A DNA stretch of 64,000 nt from G11 sp947167445 (GCA_947167445.1 CAMVID010000016.1:13438-77437); one strand, 5' to 3'. Positions 1 to 9,189 are shown, counted from the stretch's first letter. Program-made: numbers and translations. Notes: generated from the sequence alone by a model not told the origin.

Positions 1-259
1 TCAGCTGTGCGGCAACAATAACAAGTGCGGATATCACCGTGTTTGCATATATTTTTAGGAATGGGAGGCCTGTTAGAACGTGATTATAACCCTCCCAGTT
101 TATTTTCTTTGGAAAGATGACAGGCGGTATGCTTAAGGCTTCCGCATTGGTCTTGAATGATGTAAGAATCATCCAGATGAAAGGGAAGATAGCGATCAAA
201 ACGCCGCCGATCAAAATAGCATATACAAGTATTTTTGAGGCTTTAAAATTGTTCTTCAT
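1..259 (-). CDS. Sugar ABC transporter permease, MalG-like (partial, N-terminus only)
   Basis: Partial gene running off the left edge; 86 N-terminal residues are visible, starting MKNNFKASKILVYAIL. A membrane helix (about residues 10-32, ending FPFIWMILTSFKT) followed by a short soluble stretch and another hydrophobic segment is typical of the second permease of CUT1-type carbohydrate importers (MalG/UgpE family). Its ATG overlaps the stop of the upstream permease gene (TGATG, sharing position 259), so the two are translationally coupled. Role inferred: forms the membrane channel with the 259-1155 product. The ATPase is not in view; CUT1 systems often use a shared MsmX-type ATPase. The substrate cannot be read from the sequence. 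Confidence 0.85.
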   Translation of the reverse strand, partial: MKNNFKASKILVYAILIGGVLIAIFPFIWMILTSFKTNAEALSIPPVIFPKKINWEGYNHVLTGLPFLKIYANTVISALVIVAAQL

Positions 260-1155
260 CAGTCGTAATTCACCCATTTCTTCTGCATCTTAAGCTGGAA
301 TACTGTAAGTGACATGATTATTACAAACAGTAATACGGCAATTGCGGATGCATAGCCTTTCTTGGAAAATGTGAACGCCGCACGATAGAAGTTCATAACC
401 ACCGACTGCGTGAACTTTATTGCCTGAGACTTAGGTCCAATCATCATGTAAATCTCACCGAAGATCTGGAATGTAGAAATAACCAGCATGATGACTACGT
501 AGAAAATAGTAGGCGAAAGCAGAGGCAATGTGATTTTTCTAAACTTTTGCCAACCGGAGGCACCATCGATTTCGGCTGCCTCGTAATAGCCCTTCGAGAT
601 GCCCTGAATTCCGGCGAGCAAAATAATCATATAATAACCAACATTGGTCCAAATTGATACGGAACTTATACAAAGGAGAGCTGTGCTCTTGTCCGAAAGC
701 CACGGGTGTGTGGCCAGGCCCATTGCTGATAAAGCTCCGTTTAATACGCCGTAATCACCGTTGTAAATCCAACGCCATACCATGGATACCGCAACGGACA
801 TGGTGATTGCCGGCAGGAAATAGATAACACGGAAAACCGACAGACCTTTGATTTTGGTATTAAGAAGGACTGCAACCAACAGTGCGAGTATCAAGGTCAG
901 GGGCACGATAATGATGACGTACTTAAAGGTGTTCCCCAAAGTCTGCCACATTTCCTGATCTTGGAGCATCGTAGTGTAGTTATCAAGTCCGACAAATCCC
1001 TGATCTTTATCGAATGCTCCGATATTGTGAAAACTGTCTCTTATTACCCTGAAAAAGGGGTAAAAATAGAAAATAATAAGACCGATGGTAACGGGGGCTA
1101 TAAATAATAGCCCCCAGAAAATCTCGGTCTTCTGTCTGTGGTTCATTTTTTTCAT
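259..1155 (-). CDS. Sugar ABC transporter permease, MalF/UgpA-like
   Basis: 298 aa integral membrane protein with about six helices. The cytoplasmic EAA loop that docks on the ATPase is visible as EAAEIDGASGWQKFRKITLP near residue 190, the signature of binding-protein-dependent permeases. It sits 40 bp downstream of the solute-binding lipoprotein gene and overlaps the next permease, giving the order binding protein, permease 1, permease 2 usual for CUT1 oligosaccharide importers. The first ATG has GAGGT about 9 nt upstream and is taken as the start. Probably regulated by the divergent LacI-type gene at 2821. Substrate unknown; an oligosaccharide or polyol is likely. Confidence 0.9.
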   Translation of the reverse strand: MKKMNHRQKTEIFWGLLFIAPVTIGLIIFYFYPFFRVIRDSFHNIGAFDKDQGFVGLDNYTTMLQDQEMWQTLGNTFKYVIIIVPLTLILALLVAVLLNTKIKGLSVFRVIYFLPAITMSVAVSMVWRWIYNGDYGVLNGALSAMGLATHPWLSDKSTALLCISSVSIWTNVGYYMIILLAGIQGISKGYYEAAEIDGASGWQKFRKITLPLLSPTIFYVVIMLVISTFQIFGEIYMMIGPKSQAIKFTQSVVMNFYRAAFTFSKKGYASAIAVLLFVIIMSLTVFQLKMQKKWVNYD

Positions 1156-1195
1156 GACCGCGTTACCTCAAAAGTGTTTTGTTTCTTTTTACAAA

Positions 1196-2545
1196 TTATT
1201 CAGAAGCGAGAAGTGCATCCATCTGCTCTGCGATGGTATCACATGCATCGTCAAGAGATTTGTTAAGTGAGAATACTTCGATAAGCTCTGTCCAAATGAG
1301 GTTATCCCACTCAGCTGCTGTCTTAGATGTAGGATAAGGATAAGACATGTTCTGAGCTTCATCAGCATATACTGCCATGTTGAACTCAGGGAATCTCTCG
1401 AAGTAAAGTGCTGAGTAATCCTTGTGAGAAGGAATAGCTGCACCGCACTTACCAAGTGCTTCGTTAGCTTCGGGACCTGCAAGGTACTCACACCATGCCC
1501 AAGCTGCCTCGGGATACTGTGTTGAAGCTGAAATACAGTTTGCTTTACCGTGGATAACTGATACTCTCTTACCGTTTACAGTAGGAAGGTATGTGCAGTC
1601 ACATTTATTCTTGAACTCTTCATCGGCTGAGAACTCAGCTGCGTTCCAGTCACCAGCTGTAAGCATAGCAATCTTACCGGCCATGAACTGCTGTGATGCA
1701 GGGTTCTCTGTGAGGGATTCCTGTGAAGGTGAGTAACCTGCCTCCATAAGGTCAACCCAGCACTTGATACCGTCTCTGGTCTCTTTAAGTGAGAAACCGG
1801 ATTTCTTCTTATCATCGCTGATTACATATCCGCCGAACATAGGGATTGTGTTGTAGAAACCACCCTGTGCTTCGTAACCTGCTGCGATACCGTAAACACC
1901 TGTTGCAGGATCTGTGAGCTTCTTAGCTGCATCTGCAAGGTCATCCCATGTCCAGTTCTCGTTAGGATATTCCATACCTGCTGCATCGAAGATCTCCTTG
2001 TTGTACCAAAGACCGATTGTATCGTAGTCCATGGGGATACCATAGAACTTGCCGTCTACAGTGTAGAGGTCGATAAGAGCCTGAGGATAATTGCTAAGAT
2101 CAAGGCTTGAGTTAGCTACAAGGTCATCAATAGGCATTGCAACGCCTGCTTCAGCGTACTTACCAATGTTGGGACCATTGAGGTGGAATACATCTGCGAT
2201 TGCTCCGCCTGATGCTGCTGTCTCAAGTTTGGTCCAGTACTCGTCCCAAGATGTCTCTTCAAGAACGATTGTTACACCGGGGTTAGCTGCTTCGAAGTTT
2301 GCCTTACACTCTTCAAGGTAAGGTGTCATTGCACCGTGCCAGTAAGCGTAGTGAATCTCTCCCTCGAGAGTAGACTCTGTTTCTGCAGGAGCTGCTTCCT
2401 CTGTTGCAGCGGGTGCTGCCTCTTCTGTTTTGGTCTCAGCTGCAGGTGTGTCTGTTGAAGCTGTCTGAGTGTTGCCACCACAACCTGCGAGAGTAGCGAG
2501 AGCCATTGAAGCGCAAAGAATTGTTGCTAAAAGCTTTCTTTTCAT
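1196..2545 (-). CDS. Extracellular sugar-binding lipoprotein (ABC transporter, SBP family 1)
   Basis: 449 aa from the start chosen here. Begins MKRKLLATILCASMALATLA then GCGG: a lipoprotein signal peptide with lipobox LAGC, so the mature protein is anchored to the outer membrane face. A Thr/Glu/Ala-rich linker (to about residue 60) precedes a solute-binding domain with sugar-binding features (EIHYAYWHG, SWDEYWTKLE, GIPMDYDTIGLWYNKEIFD). The ATG at 2545 has AGGGAGG just upstream; the longer reading frame to 2584 lacks a ribosome site and would disrupt the signal peptide. First gene of the transporter operon. Likely controlled by the LacI protein encoded divergently. Confidence 0.92.
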   Translation of the reverse strand: MKRKLLATILCASMALATLAGCGGNTQTASTDTPAAETKTEEAAPAATEEAAPAETESTLEGEIHYAYWHGAMTPYLEECKANFEAANPGVTIVLEETSWDEYWTKLETAASGGAIADVFHLNGPNIGKYAEAGVAMPIDDLVANSSLDLSNYPQALIDLYTVDGKFYGIPMDYDTIGLWYNKEIFDAAGMEYPNENWTWDDLADAAKKLTDPATGVYGIAAGYEAQGGFYNTIPMFGGYVISDDKKKSGFSLKETRDGIKCWVDLMEAGYSPSQESLTENPASQQFMAGKIAMLTAGDWNAAEFSADEEFKNKCDCTYLPTVNGKRVSVIHGKANCISASTQYPEAAWAWCEYLAGPEANEALGKCGAAIPSHKDYSALYFERFPEFNMAVYADEAQNMSYPYPTSKTAAEWDNLIWTELIEVFSLNKSLDDACDTIAEQMDALLASE

Positions 2546-2586
2546 GTTTGTCCTCCCTTTTACTAGGTTTTCATTCGTAAACACTT

Positions 2587-2634
2587 TTGTTTACTAAATT
2601 TTACGAAACAAGTTTAGCGCGTTTTAGTAAACAA
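2587..2634. promoter_or_regulatory. Inverted-repeat operator candidate between sugar ABC operon and LacI gene
   Basis: A perfect 12-bp inverted repeat, TTGTTTACTAAA (2587-2598) and TTTAGTAAACAA (2623-2634), 24 bp apart, lies about 40-90 bp upstream of the binding-protein start. Between the arms is TTTTACGAAAC (2599-2609), whose complement GTTTCGTAAAA resembles GTTTCGTTAAAA near 2780 in the leader of the regulator gene. CG-centred sites of this kind suit a LacI-family dimer acting on both divergent promoters. Seen: the repeats. Inferred: binding by the 2821 gene product. Confidence 0.5.
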
Positions 2635-2725
2635 TTCTATTGCCTATTTTCATAAAATTGACAGTTTCAATTTGTATAAAATTACCTAAGCCCTTGATAT
2701 ATCTAGGCTCACGCCTGTTTCGTTG

Positions 2726-2754
2726 TTGACATAATGTCGCGGTTATTATAATAT
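2726..2754 (+). promoter_or_regulatory. Sigma-A type promoter of the LacI-family gene
   Basis: TTGACA (2726-2731), 17-bp spacer, TAATAT (2749-2754). About 60 nt of leader follow, with GGGAGAG just upstream of the ATG at 2821. A GTTTCG half-site (2717-2722) lies just upstream of the -35 box and another GTTTCG near 2780 lies in the leader, so autoregulation is plausible. Confidence 0.65.
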
Positions 2755-2820
2755 TATTTTGAAGTGTTTAAGGGGATTTTGTTTCGTTAAAAATATGTCA
2801 TTTTTGATTGGGAGAGTGAA

Positions 2821-3840
2821 ATGAGCACTATTCGTGAAGTAGCGGCCCTCGCAGGAGTTTCGCCGGCTACAGTATCCAGAGTAATAAATCATGATACTAC
2901 TTATAAGATGACGGATGAAACAAAGGAAAAGATTTGGCGTGCAGTCGCTGAACTCAACTACAAATCCCCCTCATCATCCGGTCAGCAGTTTAAGACTGTA
3001 CGTAACATAGCCCGTACCGGAAATTCTTATCGTTTCGGCTGCGTACTCAATGTCCAGGGCGGCAAATATACCGATCCCTATTTCCTCTCGGTATTATCCG
3101 GATTCGAGGAAGCAATGCTTGAGGCAGGACATGAAATTGCATTCGTTCATACCAATGAAGAATTCAGCAATAAGACCATAATGTACAACGCCTTTGAGGA
3201 GCCCCCCACAGGCCTCATCATTATGAACACCCTGACGGATGATATTTTTGAGTATGCAAGAAAGAAGACACCTCACATCGTGGGTGTCGATACCAAGCAT
3301 ACTTCTATTGATAATATAGCTTACGACCATTTCACTGCTGCTTATCTTGCAGTAAAGCACCTTCATGAGCAGGGTTATAAGAGAATTGGTTTCGTTGGTG
3401 GTTTCGAGGAAGACATTCCCTCCTGCAGAAGATTTAAGGGATATTTCGCGACCCTCAATGAACTTGGATTAGAGTATAATCCCAAATGGGTTCTTCCCAG
3501 TAACTGGAGTGAAGAATTCTGTATGGAGAAGATAAAAGAAGCTTATAAGAAAGGCAACCTTCCCGACGCTTATTTCGTAGCCAGCGACCTGATGGCCATA
3601 GCGGTATTAAGAGCCTTCTATGACCTTGGAGTATCAGTTCCCGGCGAGTGCGCCGTTATGGGCCTTTCAAATATTGAAATTTCCAAATACTCCAACCCTC
3701 CCCTTTCCACAATCGCCATTCCCATCAGGGAGATGGGTCGTGTTGCGGCAAGGACTCTTTTAAACCGAATCGAGGGCGACAACACCCCCAAGAAGGTCAT
3801 TACGTTGGAGCTTGAAGTATTAAAGAGAAATTCAACCTGA
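2821..3840 (+). CDS. LacI/GalR family transcriptional regulator
   Basis: 339 aa. The N-terminal helix-turn-helix reads STIREVAALAGVSPATVSRV (residues 2-21) with a hinge helix to about residue 60, followed by a periplasmic-binding-protein-like sugar sensor domain (YDHFTAAYLAVKHL, GFVGGFEEDIPSCRRFKGY, PDAYFVASDLMAIAVLRAF). Length and layout are standard for LacI/GalR regulators. It is divergent from the sugar ABC operon with 275 bp between starts and inverted repeats in that gap, so it most likely represses that operon and responds to its transported sugar or a derivative. The effector is unknown. GGGAGAG precedes the ATG. Confidence 0.93.
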   Translation: MSTIREVAALAGVSPATVSRVINHDTTYKMTDETKEKIWRAVAELNYKSPSSSGQQFKTVRNIARTGNSYRFGCVLNVQGGKYTDPYFLSVLSGFEEAMLEAGHEIAFVHTNEEFSNKTIMYNAFEEPPTGLIIMNTLTDDIFEYARKKTPHIVGVDTKHTSIDNIAYDHFTAAYLAVKHLHEQGYKRIGFVGGFEEDIPSCRRFKGYFATLNELGLEYNPKWVLPSNWSEEFCMEKIKEAYKKGNLPDAYFVASDLMAIAVLRAFYDLGVSVPGECAVMGLSNIEISKYSNPPLSTIAIPIREMGRVAARTLLNRIEGDNTPKKVITLELEVLKRNST

Positions 3841-3853
3841 TAATATACATATG

Positions 3854-3887
3854 AAAACGCCTGAGTCCATTCGGACCCAGGCGTTTA
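3854..3887. terminator. Bidirectional intrinsic terminator (LacI gene / NlpC gene)
   Basis: Hairpin with arms AACGCCTGAGTCC and GGACCCAGGCGTT (one A/C mismatch) around loop ATTC. It is flanked by AAAA on the left and TTTATT on the right, and sits between convergent genes ending at 3840 and 3892. Confidence 0.8.
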
Positions 3888-3891
3888 TTCA

Positions 3892-5061
3892 TTAATTCAC
3901 TATTCTTCTGACCCCAATGACCGGCTTAAAGGTACAGGTGCCGATCTTGATTCCGCCTGAAGGGGTGGAGGCGTGTACCATCTGTCCGTTGCCGATGTAA
4001 ATGCCTACATGGCCGGGCATACAGATGATGTCGCCGGGCTGGGCGTTGGCGTAGTCAACAGCGGTACCGCAGGTGGTCTGCGCCGAAGAGCTTCGGGGAA
4101 TTGAATATCCGAAGTCAGCGTATACTCTGTAGGTGAAGCCTGAACAGTCGGCACCCTGAGTAAGGCTTGTTCCGCCGTGTACATAAGGGTTGCCCACAAA
4201 CTGGCAGGCGTAGGTTGCTATCTGTTTACCAAGTTCAGAGCCTGTTGCGTTGGTGATGATTGTTGCTGTGGTCTGACCCACATTTCCGGATGCAGCGGCT
4301 TTCTTTGCTGCCTCGGCTGCAAGGCGCTTACGCTCCTCTTCCTGAAGCTGTGAAATCTTCTTCTGGTCTGCAGCAATCTGATCTTTGAGAGCCTGAGCAC
4401 GCTTTCTTGACTCCGCAATCTGTGCGGCATAGTCGGCGGCCTGGGCTTTCTTCTGCTCTATAAGTTCATCAAGTATTGCCTTCTGGTCATTGAGGGCTGC
4501 CTTCTGATCTTCCAGTTCAGCCTTCTCATTTTCCAGAGCAATCTTAAGCTCTTCAACCTTCTTGGTAATTTCCTGAAACTCTTCTAGTTTCTTTCTGTCG
4601 TATTCGTAAATCTGCTCTACGTACTCAGCCTTGTTAAGAAGCTCCGACATGCTCTTCGCACTGATAAGAAGGGATAAATAGTTGGTTTCTCCCATCTCAT
4701 ACATGTACTGGATACGGATTTTCATGGCTTCGTACTGCTCTATCTCGGTGGCCTTGGCCTCGTCATACTCGGCCTGGGCTTCAGCAATCTCACCGACCTT
4801 AACCTCTATCTGGTCTTCCAAAACGGCGATATCCGTCATAAGGTTAAGTATCTCTGAATCCAAGTCGGCAATCTCTTGCTCTAAGGCCTCTGCCTCCGAT
4901 TGAAGGCCGGATAAATTGCTGTTCTCGGCGTTTAACTTATTCTGTTTGTCAGTCATGCCCTTCTGGATTTCCGCGATGGATGAGGCGTTAACAGGCAGGC
5001 TATAGCCCACCAATACTGCCACACCAACCACAAAGCCCAGAAGTCTTCTGAATCTCGCCAA
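3892..5061 (-). CDS. Secreted NlpC/P60 peptidoglycan endopeptidase with coiled coil (PcsB/CwlO-like)
   Basis: 389 aa. Signal peptide (MARFRRLLGFVVGVAVLVGY...NASS), then a long Glu/Lys/Ala-rich coiled coil (about residues 30-245), then a C-terminal NlpC/P60 domain with the catalytic Cys in GADCSGFTYRVYADFGY and the His in GHVGIYIGNGQMVHAS. Family role: D,L-endopeptidase cleaving stem peptides during growth or septation; the coiled-coil layout is that of CwlO/PcsB enzymes regulated by FtsEX. The start is TTG at 5061, supported by GGAGG 7 nt upstream; no ATG fits the signal peptide. Lies 28 bp downstream of asnS, likely the same transcript, ending at the shared terminator. Confidence 0.88.
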   Translation of the reverse strand: MARFRRLLGFVVGVAVLVGYSLPVNASSIAEIQKGMTDKQNKLNAENSNLSGLQSEAEALEQEIADLDSEILNLMTDIAVLEDQIEVKVGEIAEAQAEYDEAKATEIEQYEAMKIRIQYMYEMGETNYLSLLISAKSMSELLNKAEYVEQIYEYDRKKLEEFQEITKKVEELKIALENEKAELEDQKAALNDQKAILDELIEQKKAQAADYAAQIAESRKRAQALKDQIAADQKKISQLQEEERKRLAAEAAKKAAASGNVGQTTATIITNATGSELGKQIATYACQFVGNPYVHGGTSLTQGADCSGFTYRVYADFGYSIPRSSSAQTTCGTAVDYANAQPGDIICMPGHVGIYIGNGQMVHASTPSGGIKIGTCTFKPVIGVRRIVN

Positions 5062-5089
5062 GGCTGGCCTCCAAGGTTATAAGTATAGA

Positions 5090-6481
5090 TTAGAGCTCGC
5101 AGTTTTTAACAGTACGAGGGAAAGGAAGGACGTCACGGATGTTGCCCATTCCTGTCAAATACATTACACAACGCTCGAAGCCGAGTCCGAAACCTGCGTG
5201 ACGAACGCTGCCGTACTTACGAAGATCAAGGTAGAAGTCGTAGTCTGCCTTGTTGAGGCCGCACTCTTCCATTCTCTTCTCAAGTAACTCAAGGTTGTCC
5301 TCTCTCTGGCTTCCGCCGATGATTTCACCGATTCCGGGAACCAGGCAGTCCATAGCGGCAACGGTCTTTCCGTCGGGGTTAAGCTTCATGTAGAAAGCCT
5401 TAATCTCCTTGGGATAATCTGTAACGAATACGGGGCGCTTGAATTCCTTCTCTGTAAGGAATCTCTCGTGCTCGGTCTGCAGATCGCAGCCCCATGATAC
5501 CTTGTACTCGAACTCGTCGTTGTGCTTCTCGAGAATCTTGATTGCGTCTGTGTATGTTACGCGGCCAAAATCAGAGTTAACCACATGGTTAAGTCTCTCA
5601 ATAAGGCCCTTGTCAATAAAGTTGTTGAAGAATGCCATCTCCTCGGGAGCGTTCTCAAGAACGTATCTAATTACGTACTTAAGCATTGCCTCAGCAAGGA
5701 TCATGTCATCTGTAAGGTCTGCGAAGCAGATCTCGGGCTCAATCATCCAGAACTCAGCAGCGTGACGAGTTGTGTTACTATTCTCTGCACGGAATGTGGG
5801 TCCGAAGGTGTATACATTCTTGAAGGCAAAAGCGAAGGTCTCTACGTTAAGCTGACCGGATACTGTAAGGTTGGTGGGCTTGCAGAAGAAATCCTGTGAG
5901 TAATCTACGCTTCCGTCGTCGTTCTTGGGAAGGTTGTTCATATCAAGGGTTGTTACCTGGAACATCTCACCTGCACCCTCACAGTCACTGGATGTGATAA
6001 GGGGTGTGTGCACATAAACGAAACCTCTCTCCATAAAGAAGGAGTGAATAGCGTAGGCAATGAGAGAACGAACTCTGAATACTGCCTGGAAGGTGTTGGT
6101 TCTTGCACGAAGATGAGGCATAGTTCTTAAGAACTCAAGGGTATGTCTCTTGGGCTGAAGAGGATAATCGGGGGTTGAAGGTCCCTCAACAAGCACCTCT
6201 TTTGCCTGAATCTCGAAGGGCTGCTTAGCCTCGGGTGTAGCTACAAGCTCACCCTTTACAACAACTGCAGCACCAACGTTAAGTTTTGTAATCTCATCGA
6301 AGTTTGCAAGTGTATCGTGATAAACCACCTGTAAAGGCTCGAAAAATGTTCCGTCATTAATTACAAGGAATCCAAACTGCTTGGAGTCACGGTTGGTTCT
6401 GATCCAGCCGCCTACTGTAATTTCTTTTCCGATATATTTGTCTCTTTCCCTGAATAGGTCTCTGATATCTGTAAGGTCCAT
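5090..6481 (-). CDS. asnS: Asparaginyl-tRNA synthetase
   Basis: 463 aa, the usual length. An N-terminal OB-fold anticodon-binding domain (GGWIRTNRDSKQFGFLVIND, about residues 24-43) is followed by a class II catalytic core: motif 2 FRAENSNTTRHAAEFWMIEP and motif 3 GFGLGFERCVMYLTGMGNIR near the C-terminus. Charges tRNA-Asn with asparagine in the cytoplasm. The insertion pattern and the ending DVLPFPRT distinguish AsnS from AspS. It lies 17 bp after the FKBP-like lipoprotein gene and 28 bp before the NlpC gene, all on the minus strand. Confidence 0.96.
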   Translation of the reverse strand: MDLTDIRDLFRERDKYIGKEITVGGWIRTNRDSKQFGFLVINDGTFFEPLQVVYHDTLANFDEITKLNVGAAVVVKGELVATPEAKQPFEIQAKEVLVEGPSTPDYPLQPKRHTLEFLRTMPHLRARTNTFQAVFRVRSLIAYAIHSFFMERGFVYVHTPLITSSDCEGAGEMFQVTTLDMNNLPKNDDGSVDYSQDFFCKPTNLTVSGQLNVETFAFAFKNVYTFGPTFRAENSNTTRHAAEFWMIEPEICFADLTDDMILAEAMLKYVIRYVLENAPEEMAFFNNFIDKGLIERLNHVVNSDFGRVTYTDAIKILEKHNDEFEYKVSWGCDLQTEHERFLTEKEFKRPVFVTDYPKEIKAFYMKLNPDGKTVAAMDCLVPGIGEIIGGSQREDNLELLEKRMEECGLNKADYDFYLDLRKYGSVRHAGFGLGFERCVMYLTGMGNIRDVLPFPRTVKNCEL

Positions 6482-6498
6482 TGTATTTCTCCTTTATA

Positions 6499-7578
6499 TT
6501 ACTTAGCAGGTACTGCTTTGTTGTTGCTTGTTAAATATGTAATTACATCATCGAAAAGAAAGAAGTCTCTGTACTGTTCCTTTGTCATATCTTCTGTGAT
6601 GATGTCGTCCGCGCTTTCAAAACCGTTTTCCTTGGCATACTTTGCAAGTCTTACATCCAAAGCGGCATCGTCAAGCTTAAGTCCTTCCTCTGCTGCAACT
6701 GCACGGAATACCAAATCCTGCTTTGCATACATAAGACTTAACTCCTCAATCATTGTTGCCGCATCGGTTCCGTAGAGCATCTGTGCTACGGTATCCTTGT
6801 CGTATCCGTAAGCTGTGTAAGCTTCAAGCTGCTTGTCTACGGTTAATTTGTATCTGTCAATCAAATCCTGAGGAATCTCTCCAAAGGTTGCATTATTTAT
6901 AACTGCCTCGACTATATTATTCTCAATCTCAGCATCCACATTGGTCTGCATCTGTGCAAGCATATCGTTTCTGATGGAATCCTTTAACTCATCAACAGTC
7001 TTGTAATCCCAATCAAGAAGAGCAACTACCTCATCGCTCATTTCAGGAACAATATAGAATACTTCGCAGGTAAAAACTGCCTCTTTGCCTGCAAGGTCTT
7101 CTGCGCTGTAATTCTCGGGGAATGTAACAACCACATCCACTGTCTCTCCGGGCATTGCGCCGATTAACTGATCTTCGAATCCGGGGATAAATGTGCCTGA
7201 ACCGATCTCAAGCATGTATCCTGCGGAGGTTCCGCCATCAAAAGCAACTCCGTCAATCTTTCCCTCATATGAAAGATAAACCTTATCGCCCTCTTCAACT
7301 GCTCTGTCCTTAATACCTACCTCTTCGGTAATGTACTTGGTAAACTCCTGAAGGGCATATGCCTCAACATCCTCTTCAGCCACAAAAGGCTCTGTGTAAG
7401 TAACCTCAAGGCCCTTGTATTCGCCAAGAGTAACTGCGGGTTCAATCTCAACAACCTGAACCGCCTCTGTAGGTTCGGGAGTGGGAGCGGGTTCAATAAC
7501 TTCCTCTTCCTTGCCACATGCCATAAGTGCCATAGCTAAAAGTGCTACAGCCAGTACCAATGCTAATCTTTTTTTCAT
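6499..7578 (-). CDS. Trigger-factor/FKBP-like peptidyl-prolyl isomerase lipoprotein
   Basis: 359 aa from ATG 7578. MKKRLALVLAVALLAMALMAC is a lipoprotein signal with lipobox LMAC, followed by an acidic/proline linker. An FKBP-type domain is visible (EEGDKVYLSYEGKIDGVAFD, IPGFEDQLIGAMPGETVDVV), then a helical C-terminal region like the trigger-factor C-domain (DELKDSIRNDMLAQMQ, about residues 195-350). Inferred role: extracytoplasmic folding chaperone or prolyl isomerase at the cell surface. The GTG four codons upstream lies inside the GAGAGTGAG ribosome site, so the ATG is preferred. No partner gene suggests a specific client. Confidence 0.85.
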   Translation of the reverse strand: MKKRLALVLAVALLAMALMACGKEEEVIEPAPTPEPTEAVQVVEIEPAVTLGEYKGLEVTYTEPFVAEEDVEAYALQEFTKYITEEVGIKDRAVEEGDKVYLSYEGKIDGVAFDGGTSAGYMLEIGSGTFIPGFEDQLIGAMPGETVDVVVTFPENYSAEDLAGKEAVFTCEVFYIVPEMSDEVVALLDWDYKTVDELKDSIRNDMLAQMQTNVDAEIENNIVEAVINNATFGEIPQDLIDRYKLTVDKQLEAYTAYGYDKDTVAQMLYGTDAATMIEELSLMYAKQDLVFRAVAAEEGLKLDDAALDVRLAKYAKENGFESADDIITEDMTKEQYRDFFLFDDVITYLTSNNKAVPAK

Positions 7579-7664
7579 AATTTTTCTCACTCTCTAAAAC
7601 TGAAACATCAAAAAAATATTCACATTTCTTTATACCACAAATTCGGGCATTTCTCCACTAAAAC

Positions 7665-9137
7665 TTACAATAGCGGTGAGAAAAGCCTGCAAATCTGCTC
7701 TCTCATTCTGAAGGGCAGGGATCTGGCTGCGTAGTGGTCGGAAGTAATAAGGGTGGAATTCTCCACATCCTTCTCGAAATACTTACGCATCTCCACTGCC
7801 TTCTCCTCGTCGTAGACGATGGCGTTAACCTCGAAGTTAAGGGCGAAGGAGCGGATGTCCATGTTGGCTGTACCATAGCAAAAAGCTTTGTCATCTACTA
7901 TCATGCCCTTGGCGTGAAGGAATCCCGCGTCGTAGGTGTAGCACTTGGCTCCCGCCATAACAAGGTCTCCAACATATGAGTAGGTTGCCCAGTAAACAAA
8001 AGGATGGTCCGGCTTACAGGGAATCATGACATTGACCTCAACCCCTGATTTGATGGCAATATACAAAGCCGTCAAAAGCGACTCATCGGGGATAAAGTAG
8101 GGGGTCTGTATATAGATACTCTTCTTTGCCTTATTTATAAGTCTTACATAGTTATTCTTGATGTTCTGCTCAAGGGAATCGGGGCCAGACGTGATAATCT
8201 GAACCTCGGAATAATCCCTGACTCCTGATTCCACATTTTCAAAGTATTTGTCGGTTTCGAAAAGATTCTCGTGAGCGGCATAGTTCCAGTCAAGGATGAA
8301 CCGAAGCTGCAATCCCGTTACGGCACTTCCCACAATTCGAAGATGGGTGTCTCTCCAGTGGCCGAACTTCTCATCCTTGTCTATATATTCTTTGCCTATG
8401 TTGAAGCCGCCGACGTATCCGATCTTATTGTCGATAACCACGATTTTACGATGGTTACGGTAGTTGACTCGGATGTTGATACGCCTGAAGATCGCAGGGA
8501 AAAATTCGGCAGTCTTAATGCCATAAGAATTAAGTTCCCTCCAGAATTTATGCTTAACACTTCTGCATCCCATGGCATCAAAAAGGATTCTTACCTCAAC
8601 GCCCTCGGCAGCTTTCTTCTTAAGTTCCTCAAGGATGCTTAAGAAAAGCTCATCCTTTTTAATAATGTAATATTCGATGTGAATGGACTTCTTTGCAGCT
8701 TTAATATCCTCTATAAGTCTGTCAAACTTGGTGCGACCGTCGGTGAAAATATCTATATCGTTGTCATCGCTAAGGACACTTCCCTGGGTCTCAAGGTTAA
8801 ACATAACCTGGTCCGCAAAGCCCGACAATTTGGGCGCAATAAGCTCAACATCAGCGTGCTTAAGCATATACTCCTGCTGTCTGATGGCCTTGTTGATCCG
8901 GTCTTCAATTCCCTTGGTGACGAAGATCTTACGCTTGTGCATATCGGAACCGACGAGAAGATAGAAGATAAATCCCAGAATCGGAACGAAATAAAGTACA
9001 AGAAGCCAAGCCCACACGGACTTGGGATCACGTCTCTGGAAAAACACGATAATTATGGCAAAAATAAGGTTAATCCATACCAGGTTTTCCCAAATGAAGA
9101 TTGCTGCTGTTTTTACTCCACTCAAAAATGTTTCCAT
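7665..9137 (-). CDS. cls: Cardiolipin synthase (phospholipase D family)
   Basis: 490 aa. Two N-terminal membrane helices (VWINLIFAIIIVFF and VWAWLLVLYFVPILGFIFYL) form the PLD nuclease N-terminal domain. Two HKD motifs follow: NHRKIVVIDNKIGYVGGFN (about residue 230) and FLHAKGMIVDDKAFCYGTAN (about residue 410). The family condenses two phosphatidylglycerols to cardiolipin at the membrane. The ATG at 9137 has no good Shine-Dalgarno, but TATACT lies 7 nt before it, so the message may be leaderless. Single gene, divergent from the 9237 gene. Confidence 0.92.
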   Translation of the reverse strand: METFLSGVKTAAIFIWENLVWINLIFAIIIVFFQRRDPKSVWAWLLVLYFVPILGFIFYLLVGSDMHKRKIFVTKGIEDRINKAIRQQEYMLKHADVELIAPKLSGFADQVMFNLETQGSVLSDDNDIDIFTDGRTKFDRLIEDIKAAKKSIHIEYYIIKKDELFLSILEELKKKAAEGVEVRILFDAMGCRSVKHKFWRELNSYGIKTAEFFPAIFRRINIRVNYRNHRKIVVIDNKIGYVGGFNIGKEYIDKDEKFGHWRDTHLRIVGSAVTGLQLRFILDWNYAAHENLFETDKYFENVESGVRDYSEVQIITSGPDSLEQNIKNNYVRLINKAKKSIYIQTPYFIPDESLLTALYIAIKSGVEVNVMIPCKPDHPFVYWATYSYVGDLVMAGAKCYTYDAGFLHAKGMIVDDKAFCYGTANMDIRSFALNFEVNAIVYDEEKAVEMRKYFEKDVENSTLITSDHYAARSLPFRMREQICRLFSPLL

Positions 9138-9160
9138 GGTATATAGTATAACGCAAAATG

Positions 9161-9189
9161 TTGATTATTGATATAAATGATGATAAAAT
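9161..9189 (+). promoter_or_regulatory. Sigma-A type promoter of the 9237 gene
   Basis: TTGATT (9161-9166), 17-bp spacer, TAAAAT (9184-9189), followed by about 40 nt of leader and GGAGG before the GTG start. Confidence 0.55.

Noticed and set aside
2821..3840. Minus-strand frames inside the LacI gene and similar long frames opposite glgP, mfd and ileS
   Set aside because: They are shadows of strong genes: no ribosome site, no recognisable domain, and codon pattern explained by the opposite strand.
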